From: Fratercula arctica
Taxonomy: Eukaryota > Chordata > Aves > Charadriiformes > Alcidae
Length of the DNA stretch: 64,000 nucleotides
NCBI GenBank assembly: GCA_947846985.1
Contig: CANTUZ010000021.1
Location: 1,666,711-1,730,710, forward strand
Direction: 5' to 3'
This document shows positions 1 to 24,120 of this stretch, piece after piece (the stretch's first letter is position 1; each line of letters starts with the position of its first letter). The notes below the pieces were generated by a model. The model was not told the origin of the DNA. It was given only the letters and a program-made list of their open reading frames with translations, and ran no database searches. Position numbers and translations under genes: made by a program.

Positions 1-13046
<13,046 letters not shown>

Positions 13047-13875
13047 CTGGGGAGGTGGGAACGTGTGGACCCTGTCCCACACCCCCAGGGCTCCCTGCTC
13101 GAGCCACCCACAGCACCCAGCGCTGCCCAGCACCGGGGCTCCCGGCTCGGACCCTGACCCCGACCTGCACCGTGCACGACCCCCGGCCCGCCCGCCCCTC
13201 CCCGGAGCCCCGGCCCGCCCGCCCGCCCAGCGCTCTCCGCCTTCACCGCCCCCTCCCCGGATCCCCCGGGCCTGACCCTGATCCCGGCCCCGGCCTGTAC
13301 CGTTGGCGACCACCGGAGCCCTGCACCGCCCCGAGGGCCCCGGCCCGCCCGCCGAGCGCCCCTCGTCCTCACCGGATCCCTCCCCCGGCCCCTCCTCGGC
13401 TCCCCGACCCCTGCGGTTCCCCGGCCCCGGCCTGCACCGTGCGCGACCCTCCAGGTCTTCCCGCCCGCCCCTCCCCGGAACCCTGCACGGCCCCGAGAGC
13501 ACCGGGCCACCCTCCGGTCCCCCCGGGCCTACCCCAGCTCCGGCCCCGCTCCCGCTCTCACCCGCCGCGCTGCCCTCGCCGCCGGCGCCGCCGACACCGC
13601 CGCGGAAGGCCCCCGAGCTGCCCTCGCTGCCCGTCGCCACAGAGCCCCCCTCGTCCCCCTCGCTCGCCGTCAGCGCCGACCCCGGGGGAGAAGGGGCGGG
13701 CGAAGCCGCAGGCGGTGCCGGCGGGGTCCCGGTGGCCGCGGGCCGGGCCGGGGCGCTGGGGGCGGCCGGGCCGTTTCGGTCAGGCGCGGCCGGGGCAGCC
13801 CCACCGGGGCCTCCCCGCGCTGCACGGTCGCTATGGCGACGGGAGGGGAGCCCGCGCGTGGCGGCGGGAGCTCGG

Positions 13876-14270
13876 GGCTGTCGCGATAGAGTGAGGGGCC
13901 CCGGGGGCCGGCGGTGTGTCGCGGCCTGGCGGGGCTGTCGCGACAGAGTGGGGGACCCCGGGGGCCGGTAGGGCTGTCGCGATACAGTGAGGGGCTCCAA
14001 GGGCTGGCGGTGTGTCGGGGCCCGGCAGGGCCGTCACGATAGTAGTGGGGTTCCCAGTTGCTATCCATGTGCCCGGTCTGGTAGGGCTGTTGCGACAGGA
14101 GTGGGGTTCCCAAGACCAGCCCTGGCGGGACTATCACGATAAGAGCAAAGGTTGTCGCAACAGCAGTGGGATCCCTGGGGCCAGCCCTGCAGGACTGTCG
14201 TGACAGGAGTGAGGTCTCCAAGGCCAGCCCCGGCAGGGCTGTCACGACAGGAGTGGGGTCCCCCTGCACC
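13876..14270. repeat. Minisatellite in the bidirectional promoter
   Basis: About eight diverged units of roughly 38-65 bp occur, each opening with a version of 'gggctgtcgcgacag' followed by 'agtggggtcccc' and 'gccagcccggca'. Left copies keep the CpG-rich 'gtcgcga' core, while right copies carry changed forms such as 'gtcacga' and 'gtcgtga', as expected from CpG decay. The array ends about 40 bp before the acceptor of the first CCDC103 coding exon. Confidence 0.8.
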
Positions 14271-14339
14271 CAGGGGTGGCCCTGTCCCCTGTGTCCCCCC
14301 CCGTCCCCACAGGCCTCGGGGGTCCCCGCAGGGGCCGGG

Positions 14340-17300
14340 ATGGAGGCGGACGGGGCCCCAGACCCCGCGGCGCTGGAGCGGGAGCTGCGGGCGGCGGTGG
14401 CGGCCGACGCCAGGCGGGAGCGGGAGAACGAGGCCAAGCTGCGGGCCCTGCGCCAGCGCGTCCCCTCCTACCAGGAGTTCAGGTCTGGCGGGGGATGCCC
14501 GGGGGGGGGGGGGTGGGGGGTGGGGCGGATTCGGGTCCCTCCCTACCCCGACGGGCTTCGTCGATGCCGTCACCTTGCTTGGTGCCGGGTGCCACAGGGC
14601 CAGCCCAGCCCACGGGCTCCGACCCATGGAGCTCTTTCTTTTGAAGCTCCAATTTTGGGACCTCTCGAGAGACAAGGTCACCCAGCGGGTTTTGAGCTCA
14701 AACCTTGCTCTGAGAGGGGATTGCGCTGATTATCTGTGCTTTCTGCTCCAGGGGAACATTAGCACGGCTTGGCAGGGCAGCAAACCCGGCTTCGGGGGTC
14801 CCGGCCCCATGACACAGAGCCCCGGTGGGACAGAAACTCAGCCTTGTTTAAGATTTGCCCTCCAAAAATCATCGTGTTGATGTTTGTGGGCTAAGATCTC
14901 AGTTCTTCCCGCCTGGAACAGCCAGCTCCAGGGCAGGTCTCCATGGTGGCCAAGCTGTGGCCCAGCAGTGGGATGGCATGGTGTCCCCTTTCCAGCATGG
15001 TGTCCTCTCTCTGCATTCCCAGGCTCAGCACCCACCGTCCAAGCCCTGCCGGCCTGCCCTGCCCTCCCTTTCCTCCCTGCACATCCCATGCCGTGGTGGT
15101 GGTGGTGATGAAGAAGAGGGTGATGCGTATCCCCGTGCATCCCACCCAGCGTGTTCAAGTTCCCAAGCCCCATCACCGCTTTGTCCAAGGTGTTTTGGAG
15201 GCAGGTTTGTGGCCCAGGGATGGCAGGGATGCTCTGTGGAGACATTCCCAATGCCCACCAAAGTCCTGGATCCACCTATAGATCTATCTGGGGAAGTCCC
15301 TGTCCCTTGACACCCACAGATGGATCTGTAGGTAGATCCAGGACTTTACCCACCCCTTGGCAGACTTATACGGGACTAGATAAAATTCCTTTCATGGCTT
15401 CATCTCTGCCTGCATTCGGTCACGCCATCTGATCCCTGAAAGGCAGAAGAATGTTCTAAAATGGCATTTTCCCCCCCAACCTTCTCGCCAGTCCTATAAA
15501 AGGATTCCCGAGTGATTTTAAGCTGTTTTATCAGTGTATTGGTAACAGTAGAAGTAATCTGAGGGAGGGAATGGAGCATCTTCTCTCTGTGGGTGCAGCA
15601 TCTTCACTCACGTAGCCCACGCTAGCACAGGAGCAGAGACCGGGAGCCCTTCAAAGATCTCCTGCCGGTTGTTGGGAGGACTAACTGCAGGGATTCATCC
15701 CACAGGATGCGAGGAACCATGTGAGCCACTGAGTCGGCGCTGCTGTAGTTAAGTCACAGATGTCAGTGTAATAAGATGCTGAATTCAAATGAATCCACAA
15801 AAACATACCTGCCCAGCACGCTGCAAGCTATGAAGCAGTCCCGAGCCCTAGGTGCTGTAAGAATTTAGGGTCTTTCCTCCGGAAGTCCCAAAGCTGCAGA
15901 AACTTCAGGGTACCCTAAGAAAAAGGCAGGAGGAAACAATGCCCTGCCAGTTCCTCAGGGTCTGGAGGAAGTGTTGGGTGGAAATGCCCAGCTCCTGGGG
16001 AGGGAGCCGTCCCCCGCGCTGGGGAGGAATAGGAACCACAGTGCTGCGAGGAAATTCCTGCCTCGTTGGTCCTAATGACTGGATTAACACTGAGTGTGTG
16101 AGGAGGATGTGCCTGTCGAGTGCCCCACACAATATCTTCTGTTTTCCTCTGACCCATCTCTGATGCTTCATGATGTCATTTGAGTCCCGATCTTGTCTGA
16201 TAGAACCACAGAATCATGGACTGGTTCAGGTTGGAAAGGACCTTAAAGATCATCCAGTGCCACCCCCTGCCCTGGGCAGGGACACCTCCCACCAGCCCAG
16301 GTTGCTCCAAGCCCCGTCCAACCTGACCTTGAACCCCTCCAGGGATGGGGCAGCCACAGCTTCTCTGGGCAACCTGGGCCAGGGGCGCACCCCCCTCACA
16401 GCAAACAATTTCTGCCTCACATCTCATCTAAATTTCCCCTCTTTCAATGTAAAACCATCAGCCCTCGTCCCATGGCTCCCCTCCCTGCTCCAGAGTCCCT
16501 CCCCAGCTTTCCTGGAGCCCCTTGAGGGACTGGCAGGGGCTGGAAGGTCTCCCCGGAGCCTTCTCTTCTCCAGGCTGAACCCCCCCAGCTCTCTCAGCCT
16601 GTCCCCACAGCAGAGGGGCTCCAGCCCTCCCAGCATCTCCGGGGCCTCCTGTGGCCCCGCTCCAACAGCTCCGTGTCCTTCTGCTGTTGGTGCCCCAGAG
16701 CTGGAGGCAGCGCTGCAGGGGGGTCTCCCCCGAGCGGAGCAGAGGGGCAGAATCCCCCCCTGGCCCTGCTGCCCACGCTGCTGGGGATGCAGCCCAGGCT
16801 GCGGGGGGTTTCTGGGCTGCCAGCGCACATTTCCAGGTCATGTCCAATTTTTCAACCACCAGTATCCCCAGGTCCTTCTCATCAGGGCTGCTCTCCATCA
16901 CTTCATCCCCGAGTCTGTATTGATATTGAGGGTTGCCCCAGTGCAGGTGCAGGACCTTGCACTTGGCCTTGTTGAACCTCATGAGATTCACATGGGCCCA
17001 CTCCTCCAGCCTGTACAGGTCCCTCTGGGTGATACCTACGGCCCAAACTCAGAAATTGCCTTGGAGAAGAAGCTCAAAGCCTCAAAGTATTTGATCTTGG
17101 TAAATATCCCATCCCCTTCTTGTTGCCTGCAGGAACATCGTGCTGGCATCACACCTGAAGCCCCTGGAGAAAAAGGACAAGATGGGTATGAGGAGGAACG
17201 TGCTGTGGAATCCCTGTGCAGCCCACGCCAAGGCCCCGCAAGCCAGCGACGTGGAAATACCCCAGGTGAGGGAGAAGCTTTCCGGGACTTTGTCCACATC

Positions 17301-19284
17301 TAAAAATTAATCCAGAATAATTTGGGTATTATTTTAAAATGTGAGAGTGATTCAGAAATATCTCTACATGTGAGCAAGCCCTTAAATGTTGGTGTTTAGA
17401 CAACCACAGGGCTCAGTCTTGGCCCTTTGCATCTGAGAAGAGCTTGCACCAGCTGCTCCAAAAAAAGTCTGCTTCAGCCCTGTGGGAATCTAAGACCAGC
17501 TGCACAGCGTCGGACCAGAGCTCCCAGTACCCTGCCTCTGATGGTGGCCAGTAACAGATTCTTGGGGAAGAGTGCCCTCCCTTGACCGCACTCCTCCAGC
17601 TGGCTGCAGTTTGGAGCCCGCGAGCCAGCGTTGTGCATCTGGATCGTCACGTTTCATAGCCGTGGACCGCGGATGTTCTGTGAAGGCAGCCAGTTCTTTT
17701 TCACCCTGCGGTTTAATTATGCATGATATGAAAAAGTGCTGTTTTGTTTAAAACCTGCTGCCTGATGACTTCACTGGATGCTCCTTGGTTCTTCACATGT
17801 GGGAAATCGTGACTAAACATTTTCTATCCCGGTCATTTGTGATTTGAGTGTCATCTGACCTGCCCCCTTCGGTGGACTCAGCCCACACGGGAGAGTCCTG
17901 GTCAGTGGATGTGGAGCCGGGGATGTTTCTCATGGATTTTTTTGATGCCAAATTTCATTTGCTTGTTTATTATGAGATCTTTTTGCAACTCTTCTAGGCA
18001 GCTTTGTATTTTCGTGGACTGAGCAATGATCTCCCCAGAGCAAATTCTGTTCCTAATCCCGTTAGCGCTCAGGCTCTGATCTCCAGGGCTCCTCCATGTT
18101 GTGTTTAGACACAGCCTGATGTTGCTGTGCCTTGTTCTCGCTATCTGTATAAAAGCCTAAACATTTTAATCCTTCTTCAGTCCGTGCATCAGTTAAGCCA
18201 GCGGTGATGAGTTCAGCAGTTCAGTTACATATTGTACAAAACAGGATTTCTTTTTATCTGGAGATGCCACATTGAGCTTGGCTCTCTCTTGTAGTGCGAG
18301 CTCTCTGCCGCACACCCGTACGAAGGCAGCATGTGACCAGACGGTACGTTAGGGCCACCTGCGTGTTTTCTGGGGTTTACATCTCATCTCTTTTATCTCC
18401 CCACTCTGATTTGCCTCACGGTGCTCGAGATGGAGCAGAGGTTTACGCTGAACTACCCCGCTGTCCAGGAGATCCCTTCCCGAGCAGTGATGGTGGATCC
18501 GGAGTGGGCAGCGTGTCTGGTTCTGGTTAGGGTTGGGGTTACTCCACGACTGGTCTGTGTTCGTCCATGCTGGCCTTCGTGTCTCCTCCATTCCTCCGTT
18601 ATTTTCCCCTGAAGTTCTCTGGTTTCAGTGGGGCTTGAGGAACCTGGTATTTCTTTGTCTTTATGTATTGCCACCTCACAGGCTTTATGCAGCCCTTCGT
18701 GCTGTCAAAGCCTGGATTAAAAACATCTCAGCCATCCACAGGTTGATTGGGGCCGGGGGGGTGGCAATAAAAGTCTTTAAGTGGGAACAAACCAAAAGGA
18801 ACTGGTAACTATTTTTTTCCTTCAGGAGCTGGATCAACTGCCTGGAACCTCTGCTGAATTTTACAGAGATTGGCGCAGATGCTTTAAAAGCGGAAAAGAA
18901 AAATACCAGTTTTTGCTTGAACTGGGAGGGAAGGCCTTGGGCAGAATCTTTCAGGCTGACTTGGGCTTTGGCCTCCTGGGTGAATTCCTTACAGTGCTGG
19001 CAGAGAATGTCTGTCATGAAGACAGAGATGCTGTTCTTCAGATCTTACAGAGCCTTTCGGGCACCAAGCGCTTCGGGTTAAACATGGATCTTCTGAGTGA
19101 GTTGGAGAAGGAGAGCAGCAGGGATTTGTTTAGGAAGCTGCAGAGCTTTGGGACTGCTGGCCATCCCAGTGGACCGGCCGGCTGCGAAGCAGAGAGGGAA
19201 GCCCACATCACACATACCAGCTTGCAAAAGGAAGGCGAGGAAAGGATAGTGATGGAGCTGATGAAATGTTACCAGGTCGACTGA
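14340..19284 (+). CDS. CCDC103: CCDC103, dynein arm assembly/attachment factor
   Basis: CCDC103 is a small coiled-coil protein needed to assemble and anchor axonemal dynein arms; its loss causes primary ciliary dyskinesia in humans. Three coding exons join in phase: 14340-14482 (acceptor just after 14312), 17133-17265 and 18826-19284. Together they give 244 aa, against 242 in human. Residues 1-48 form the charged N-terminal helix (LERELRAAV, then VPSYQEFR). The middle exon starts with the conserved [11 protein letters not shown] segment. The last exon has the FYRDWRR motif and the helical C-terminal domain with [17 protein letters not shown], and the protein ends ELMKCYQVD like the human one. 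The ATG has G at -3 and +4. Introns are 2650 and 1560 bp; the first holds a foldback hairpin and a CR1. The gene is divergent from EFTUD2 and followed by FAM187A on the same strand, as in mammals where readthrough transcripts occur. Confidence 0.95.
15260..15347 (+). repeat. Foldback hairpin in CCDC103 intron
   Basis: Two 34-base arms (15260-15293 and 15314-15347) are reverse complements around a 20-base loop. By hand alignment, 30 of 34 positions are Watson-Crick pairs, two are G-U on the transcribed strand and two are mismatches. The stem ends abruptly on both sides. Size and shape resemble a microRNA precursor or a small foldback element. No flanking target-site duplication is obvious. Confidence 0.8.
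16198..17032 (-). mobile_element. CR1 LINE, 5'-truncated copy
   Basis: A clear avian CR1 lies antisense within the first CCDC103 coding intron. Its 3' end is at the left ('cagaatcatgg', then 'ggttggaaaggacctt'). Reading leftward on the minus strand from about 16991, it encodes the end of the CR1 reverse-transcriptase protein: [16 protein letters not shown], then [11 protein letters not shown] and [14 protein letters not shown]. After that the frame is lost, so it is a dead 5'-truncated copy of about 830 bp. The long plus-strand open frame across it is antisense. Confidence 0.92.
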
Positions 19285-19437
19285 AGGAGCAAAGGCAGCA
19301 GGGTTGAGCAGAAAGAGAGTGCAAAAGGGCTTGAATTCAGCAGCAGACATTGTGCGAGACAGATAAATCGAATACTTCTGAACATTGCTGTACGTTTCTC
19401 TCTACCTGGGAGCCACCCAGAGCAATAGTTCCGCACA

Positions 19438-19443
19438 AATAAA
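19438..19443 (+). terminator. Poly(A) signal of CCDC103
   Basis: AATAAA lies 154 bp after the CCDC103 stop codon, the first canonical signal downstream. This implies a 3'UTR of about 170 nt. Confidence 0.75.
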
Positions 19444-21515
19444 GGTTAGTTACCGAGAGGAGCGTGTTGTGATCTCTGGGGCAGGGTGTCCTCACAGAAC
19501 AGCTCTGTCAGGATCTCTGAGATGAGGAGGAAAATGAGGGAAAGAAAAATCTAGGCTGCTATTTTTGAAAGAGAAACCAAAACCCAAATCGTCCCTTACC
19601 TTTTTCATCTCTGTCCATTGTCTCTATGGGGTTTTAAGAAACGTAATCAATGACACATCATGTTTATCCACTGAAGGCAGAACGGGCTGACGGAAGCGGA
19701 AGTGCTGGGCAAGGCAGGATATCTGTGACTGTTCCGATCAGCTATTTCATTATTATTCTACCCCAACCAGCAAGGCATGGGGTAAACCCGTCACCTCATG
19801 GTCCTATGATCTCATACACTGTCTGATTTGCTGAAATTTCACATAAATTGAAATTTAGAAGGAACTGGCAGGCCTCACTCCAACAAAGAGACTCTCCAGG
19901 ACTGTCTAACACTGTGTCTAAATTGAGTGGCCTTTCTGCTTTGGCTGCAGACTTCAGAGAGGCCCTCACACAGCACAGCTGAGCACCTGCCCACCGAGCT
20001 CTCCTGCAGTTCTGGTCTGGGAGGATCCTCAGGCTTCTCCCAAGTGTGCTGAGGAGCCCAGTGTATATTATTGTGCTCAGAATCCCTTGAATTCAGCTCA
20101 AAAACAACTGTCAGGTCTGTTTTCTTGCAAAACCCAGCTAGAGGAGCAAAATGTAGTCACCCTGGCAGACTCTAACCATCCCTCTCCCACCTTCTCTGTA
20201 GAAACCACTAGGCACCTAAATTCTCTGAGGCCTGTCACGTGAATGTTGGGCTTTGTGGCATCTATCTTGGGGACATCTGTGTCCCTGTGATCTGTTGTGG
20301 GTGCCATTCCTCTTGCCTTTGCCTAACGCTTGCAAACCTGAGGACTAGCAGAAAGCAGAGAGCTGAAGTCTTAAAGAAAATGACGAAGATCTTGGAGTTT
20401 CCTAAGGTCAGGATGGAGGATGTTGATGCACCAACAGCCCTGGCACGACAGTTACAGCTCTGGTGGGAACAGGCACGGTGCTTTCAGCAGTCCCGAGGCT
20501 CAGGGCTTGCACTCACATCCGATGTCAAGGATGGGAGCAGCCTGCTGCATCCCCATTGCCTGGGGAAGGGTAAAATCCCCACGGTTTGGTGAGAAGACTC
20601 AGGAGAAATGAAGTACAGGAGAGGCTGGATGAACGTTTACGGGAGGACAGGCTGTTAGACCAGCTGGGGTCAGTTTCCTGATCTGCCAGTTCATGGTCTG
20701 ATCTGAGCATCTGCTCAAGAAGGGCCAAAAGCTGATCTGAAAGTCCAGCCAGAGTCAGTGGGGAGCAAATATCTCACCTTCACCGTAGGAGAGACGCACT
20801 TAAGACACCTCCAGGGCTGGTTCCAGCATCAGCCCAGGCAGGGGTGTTGTGAACAAAAAGCCTCACTTGATCACTCGGAGAGGGGGAATCAAACATTACC
20901 TGTGCGGAGCGGCGTCCACACACAAACCCTTGGAAAGCCAACAGGGAGGATGTAGAAGTCTAAATACCGTGTTTTAAACCTCTTCTGGGCTACAAACGTC
21001 AGCTGCCGTCGGAGGAGGGACTTCTCTGGGTTCATTGTGCTCAGAGGGATCAGAGAAATAATTAATACTTACTGCACAAGTCTTCTGAGAAGACATTGTT
21101 GGTTCCCTTGTTCCCACCACGCTTTCCATCACTGCATCTTCCCTCTGTGGCTGAGCTGCACGAACGAGCTCATCGCCTGGGGCACAGCCAACAACACTCT
21201 AGAGCAGCTGGGAGAGAGCGGAGGTTCTAGAGTCCGTGTCCCAGGGGACAGCCTGCCCCGGGGCGGGACGGAGTGCTTCCCAGCCGATATTCAGCTGAGA
21301 TGGGATATTTCAGCTGCTGTTTGATCCCTGCCGTCAGCCACGTGCGCTGTGGGTGGGTGAGTCATTTGCAAACCCCGTCTTTGTTGAGCGAGGCGGTGTG
21401 TGTGCCGTCCCTGCCCGGCGCTGGCACTGCCAACCCCTCGTGCAGGTTCCTGCCGTCCCTGCCGAGGACGCAGTGGCTGGGTCGGTTCTGCTGACTGCAG
21501 ACACCGCCCGGCGCG
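19444..21515. other. CCDC103-FAM187A intergenic stretch
   Basis: About 2.1 kb of ordinary mixed-composition sequence. No exon with credible homology, RNA gene or tandem repeat was recognised. A good acceptor-like 'ctgctgactgcag' ends at 21500, 15 bp before the FAM187A start. It would suit splicing from an upstream or readthrough CCDC103 exon onto the FAM187A exon. Confidence 0.5.
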
Positions 21516-22760
21516 ATGGAGACGAGGCTGCCAGCAGCTGCCGTTCTCCTCTGCATAGTAGGTGTTCTCCATGCTTTTGCGATTGAAGATAAAGGAGATG
21601 TGTTCAGTAGAATGGCTTGTCCCGCTTTCCTGATGTTCGACAATGCCGCTTACTTGGCTGACATGACCTTCGAGCTCCCCTGCAACTGCAAGCCCAAAGA
21701 GGTCTCCTCTGTCGTCTGGTACTTCCAGAAGAACATGGGCAGCCACAAAACCACGGTCCTGACGGACTTTGCCGGCACCATAGTTATTGATTCCCAACAT
21801 ATCAATGCAAGCAGCAACATCCTGAAGCGTTTCAGTATCCGGATGTTCAGTCTCATTGTCTTCCAAGCCCAGGTGACGGACTCGGGCCACTACCTGTGTG
21901 GCACTAAGAAAGGGGACTTCTTTTATGGCTATGATGTGGACGTGCAGCCCACCAAGCATATCACGGTGGCTTTTTTGGACAGCGGCCAGCACATCCAGGA
22001 CAACTTTGGGGAGAAGCTCTTCAACATCTTCACCACATTCTGGGACTGGAGCAGATGCGACCGCTGTGGGGTGAGAGGCGAGCAGCGGCGGATCGGGCTC
22101 TGCTACGTGCGGAGCGGCCAGCTGCACCCTCGCTATCGCACCGCCATCCCCAACGTCACATCCTGTGGCTCGAGGGCTGTCCCCCCACGTTTCCAGCGTG
22201 TTGTCCGCCTCCGGAGACCCGAGGTGGCCATCCGAAGCTGCCTGACCCCTTGCCTGAAGGAGGAGGTCTCCAAGGAAGGCATGCAGTCCATCTCCAATGT
22301 CATTTCCAAGCTGGGTGAGAAGCCCTGGCTGCCTCACATCCCCACACAGTTTCACAAGCAGATCGTTGGAAGTGGCCTGGTCATCGCGTGCCCAGGAGCC
22401 CGCCCGGAGCACGCTGTGGCCTGGGACAAGGACTCTGTCCGGCTCTACCGCTCCCGCTACCTCATCGGCGTCAATAAGAGCATGAGGGTCTTCATCGACC
22501 ACGGAAACCACCTGCACATCCAGCGGGTCCAAGTCAGTGATGGAGGCATCTACTACTGCTGGCATGAGGGCAAGATGGTGGCCAGCTTCCGGCTCAGCGT
22601 GTTCCACCAGAAGCAGCGCAAGCGGACGCTCAGTGATCCCGAGACAATCTTTGCCATCAAGTCCATCAGCCTAAGCTACATCCTCATCAGTGTCGTCTTC
22701 ATTATCATCCATGTGTGTCGCTACTGCCGGCGGGCATTTGGCTCCCCTGCCAGTACATAG
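21516..22760 (+). CDS. FAM187A: FAM187A, Ig-like single-pass membrane protein
   Basis: One uninterrupted exon encodes 414 aa, the usual FAM187A length. A signal peptide (residues 1 to about 22, METRLPAAAVLLCIVGVLHA) is followed by two immunoglobulin V-like regions. The first has a DSGHYLCG motif near residues 121-128 and the second a DGGIYYC motif near 341-347. Between them lies a conserved cysteine-rich segment (SRCDRCGVRGEQRR). A hydrophobic helix at about 385-401 (SLSYILISVVFIIIHV) and a short basic tail complete a type I membrane layout. The ATG has G at -3 and +4. Function is poorly known in the family. Position directly downstream of CCDC103 on the same strand matches mammals. The reading frame is intact. 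Confidence 0.93.
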   Translation: METRLPAAAVLLCIVGVLHAFAIEDKGDVFSRMACPAFLMFDNAAYLADMTFELPCNCKPKEVSSVVWYFQKNMGSHKTTVLTDFAGTIVIDSQHINASSNILKRFSIRMFSLIVFQAQVTDSGHYLCGTKKGDFFYGYDVDVQPTKHITVAFLDSGQHIQDNFGEKLFNIFTTFWDWSRCDRCGVRGEQRRIGLCYVRSGQLHPRYRTAIPNVTSCGSRAVPPRFQRVVRLRRPEVAIRSCLTPCLKEEVSKEGMQSISNVISKLGEKPWLPHIPTQFHKQIVGSGLVIACPGARPEHAVAWDKDSVRLYRSRYLIGVNKSMRVFIDHGNHLHIQRVQVSDGGIYYCWHEGKMVASFRLSVFHQKQRKRTLSDPETIFAIKSISLSYILISVVFIIIHVCRYCRRAFGSPAST

Positions 22761-24114
22761 GATCTCCACCACGGCCCCAACGGGTCACTCTTCCACCTCG
22801 GACCGTCCTCCCGTTAGAAATTTCTAATGTTTTGACCATTGGAAATCAACATTCTGCCAGCGCCCGCCCATCCTCCCTTTTGGGTCAAGAGCGTGACAGC
22901 AAAGACTGATGTGGAAAACTCCCCGCACTGCAGGTTGGCACGACTTGGTAGGGGCAGGCAGGGATTTCCCACCACCGCGATTTGTTCCTGACCCTGCTGC
23001 GGGCTTGTGGTGGGGTTTTAAGCTCAATGTAGTCCCTTTCAAAAGAATACTTGGAGTTGTTGCGAGATCTTCTGGCCAAGTTCTACAGAGTTCTCGAACC
23101 GCATCAGTGATTTATTAGGGCTGTTTTTCTAAGAGGCTGCTAAAAAGATCCACCAAACTATTTTAATCCAATTAATTCTTGCTTTTCTATACCCTTTTTT
23201 AAACTTTTTTTCACTGCTGAGAACTCTGAATGCCGTTTCAAAACATTCAATCTTCCTTTGAGCTCCTTAGCTGGAACAAACCCATTTTTTTTTTAATTTT
23301 GGTTTAAACTTTTTTTCATTCCTGAATGAAAAAAAATATTTTTCAAATTAATCTGGTGATTTTCTTCATAAATTTCGCTGGGTTTTGATCATTTTTTTTA
23401 ACTCACCCAACTCAGCACAGACTTGTGAGTCTATATTTATGCCTGACAAAATCATGCGGGTCCTCCAAAGAGGATGGCATCTCTACGAGGTTTAGGTGAC
23501 CACTTGCTTGCTCCTCGGCATGGAGCAGGACTTCCCCATGGGGCTCATCTCCACTCCTTTTTCCAAGGATGTGGTTTGGGGATTTCAGCTTTCCCAAGAG
23601 AAATCCCACTGTCCGGGATGGGGGGGGGGGGGGGGGGGGGGAGGCAGCCTTGAGGATCCTGGTGGTGCTCAGGCACTTGAACCACGTAGATGGTGCAGGA
23701 GCTCAAATCCTCCATCAGTCCTGGCAGCTGCAGCCCATCCCAGGAGCTTCCCGGGAACCGTGGCCTGGGTTTGTACGGGAAAGGAGCTGGTGTGGGGTTG
23801 AAGAACCCTGAGCAGATCCCTGCTTTCTCTCCCTCCCTCCTGGGAAGGGGATCTCTCCCACCCCACTGCCTGGCTGATGGCTCTGGGGGGGTCATTCCAG
23901 CACACACCTCCCCTTGAGGAGGTTGCAGTCCCTTGGGGGTGTTGACCCATGACGCGTTGGCCATGCCTTGGGGTACAGCGCTGAGTTAGTGTCCCCTGGC
24001 AAGTCTAAGCTTGGTTTGGGTTCCAATGGGTCCCGCCGCTCTGGCTAATTCCAAACAACCCACGGCACCGGCGCATCGCAGGCACGACCATGGAAGCGCA
24101 GCGCTTGCGTTAGC
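22761..24114. other. FAM187A 3' flank up to the GFAP 3' end
   Basis: Convergent intergenic DNA. The first part (23100-23410) is AT-rich with poly-T runs and holds a small perfect hairpin of T and A runs near 23310-23337. A poly-G run lies at 23619-23641. I found no canonical FAM187A poly(A) signal, no exon and no RNA gene. Confidence 0.5.
23619..23641. repeat. Poly-G tract
   Basis: An almost uninterrupted run of more than 20 G on the plus strand in the FAM187A-GFAP interval. It can form G-quadruplex structures and is prone to length error in sequencing, so the true length is uncertain. Confidence 0.8.
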
Positions 24115-24120
24115 TTTATT
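24115..24120 (-). terminator. Poly(A) signal of GFAP
   Basis: AATAAA on the minus strand (tttatt on plus) lies 1739 bp beyond the GFAP stop at 25859. It is the only canonical signal I noticed in the 3' flank. A 3'UTR of about 1.7-1.8 kb would be of mammalian GFAP size. Confidence 0.7.

Noticed and set aside
16170..17303. 377-codon plus-strand open frame
   Set aside because: Antisense to a CR1 LINE; the minus-strand translation shows the reverse-transcriptase tail.
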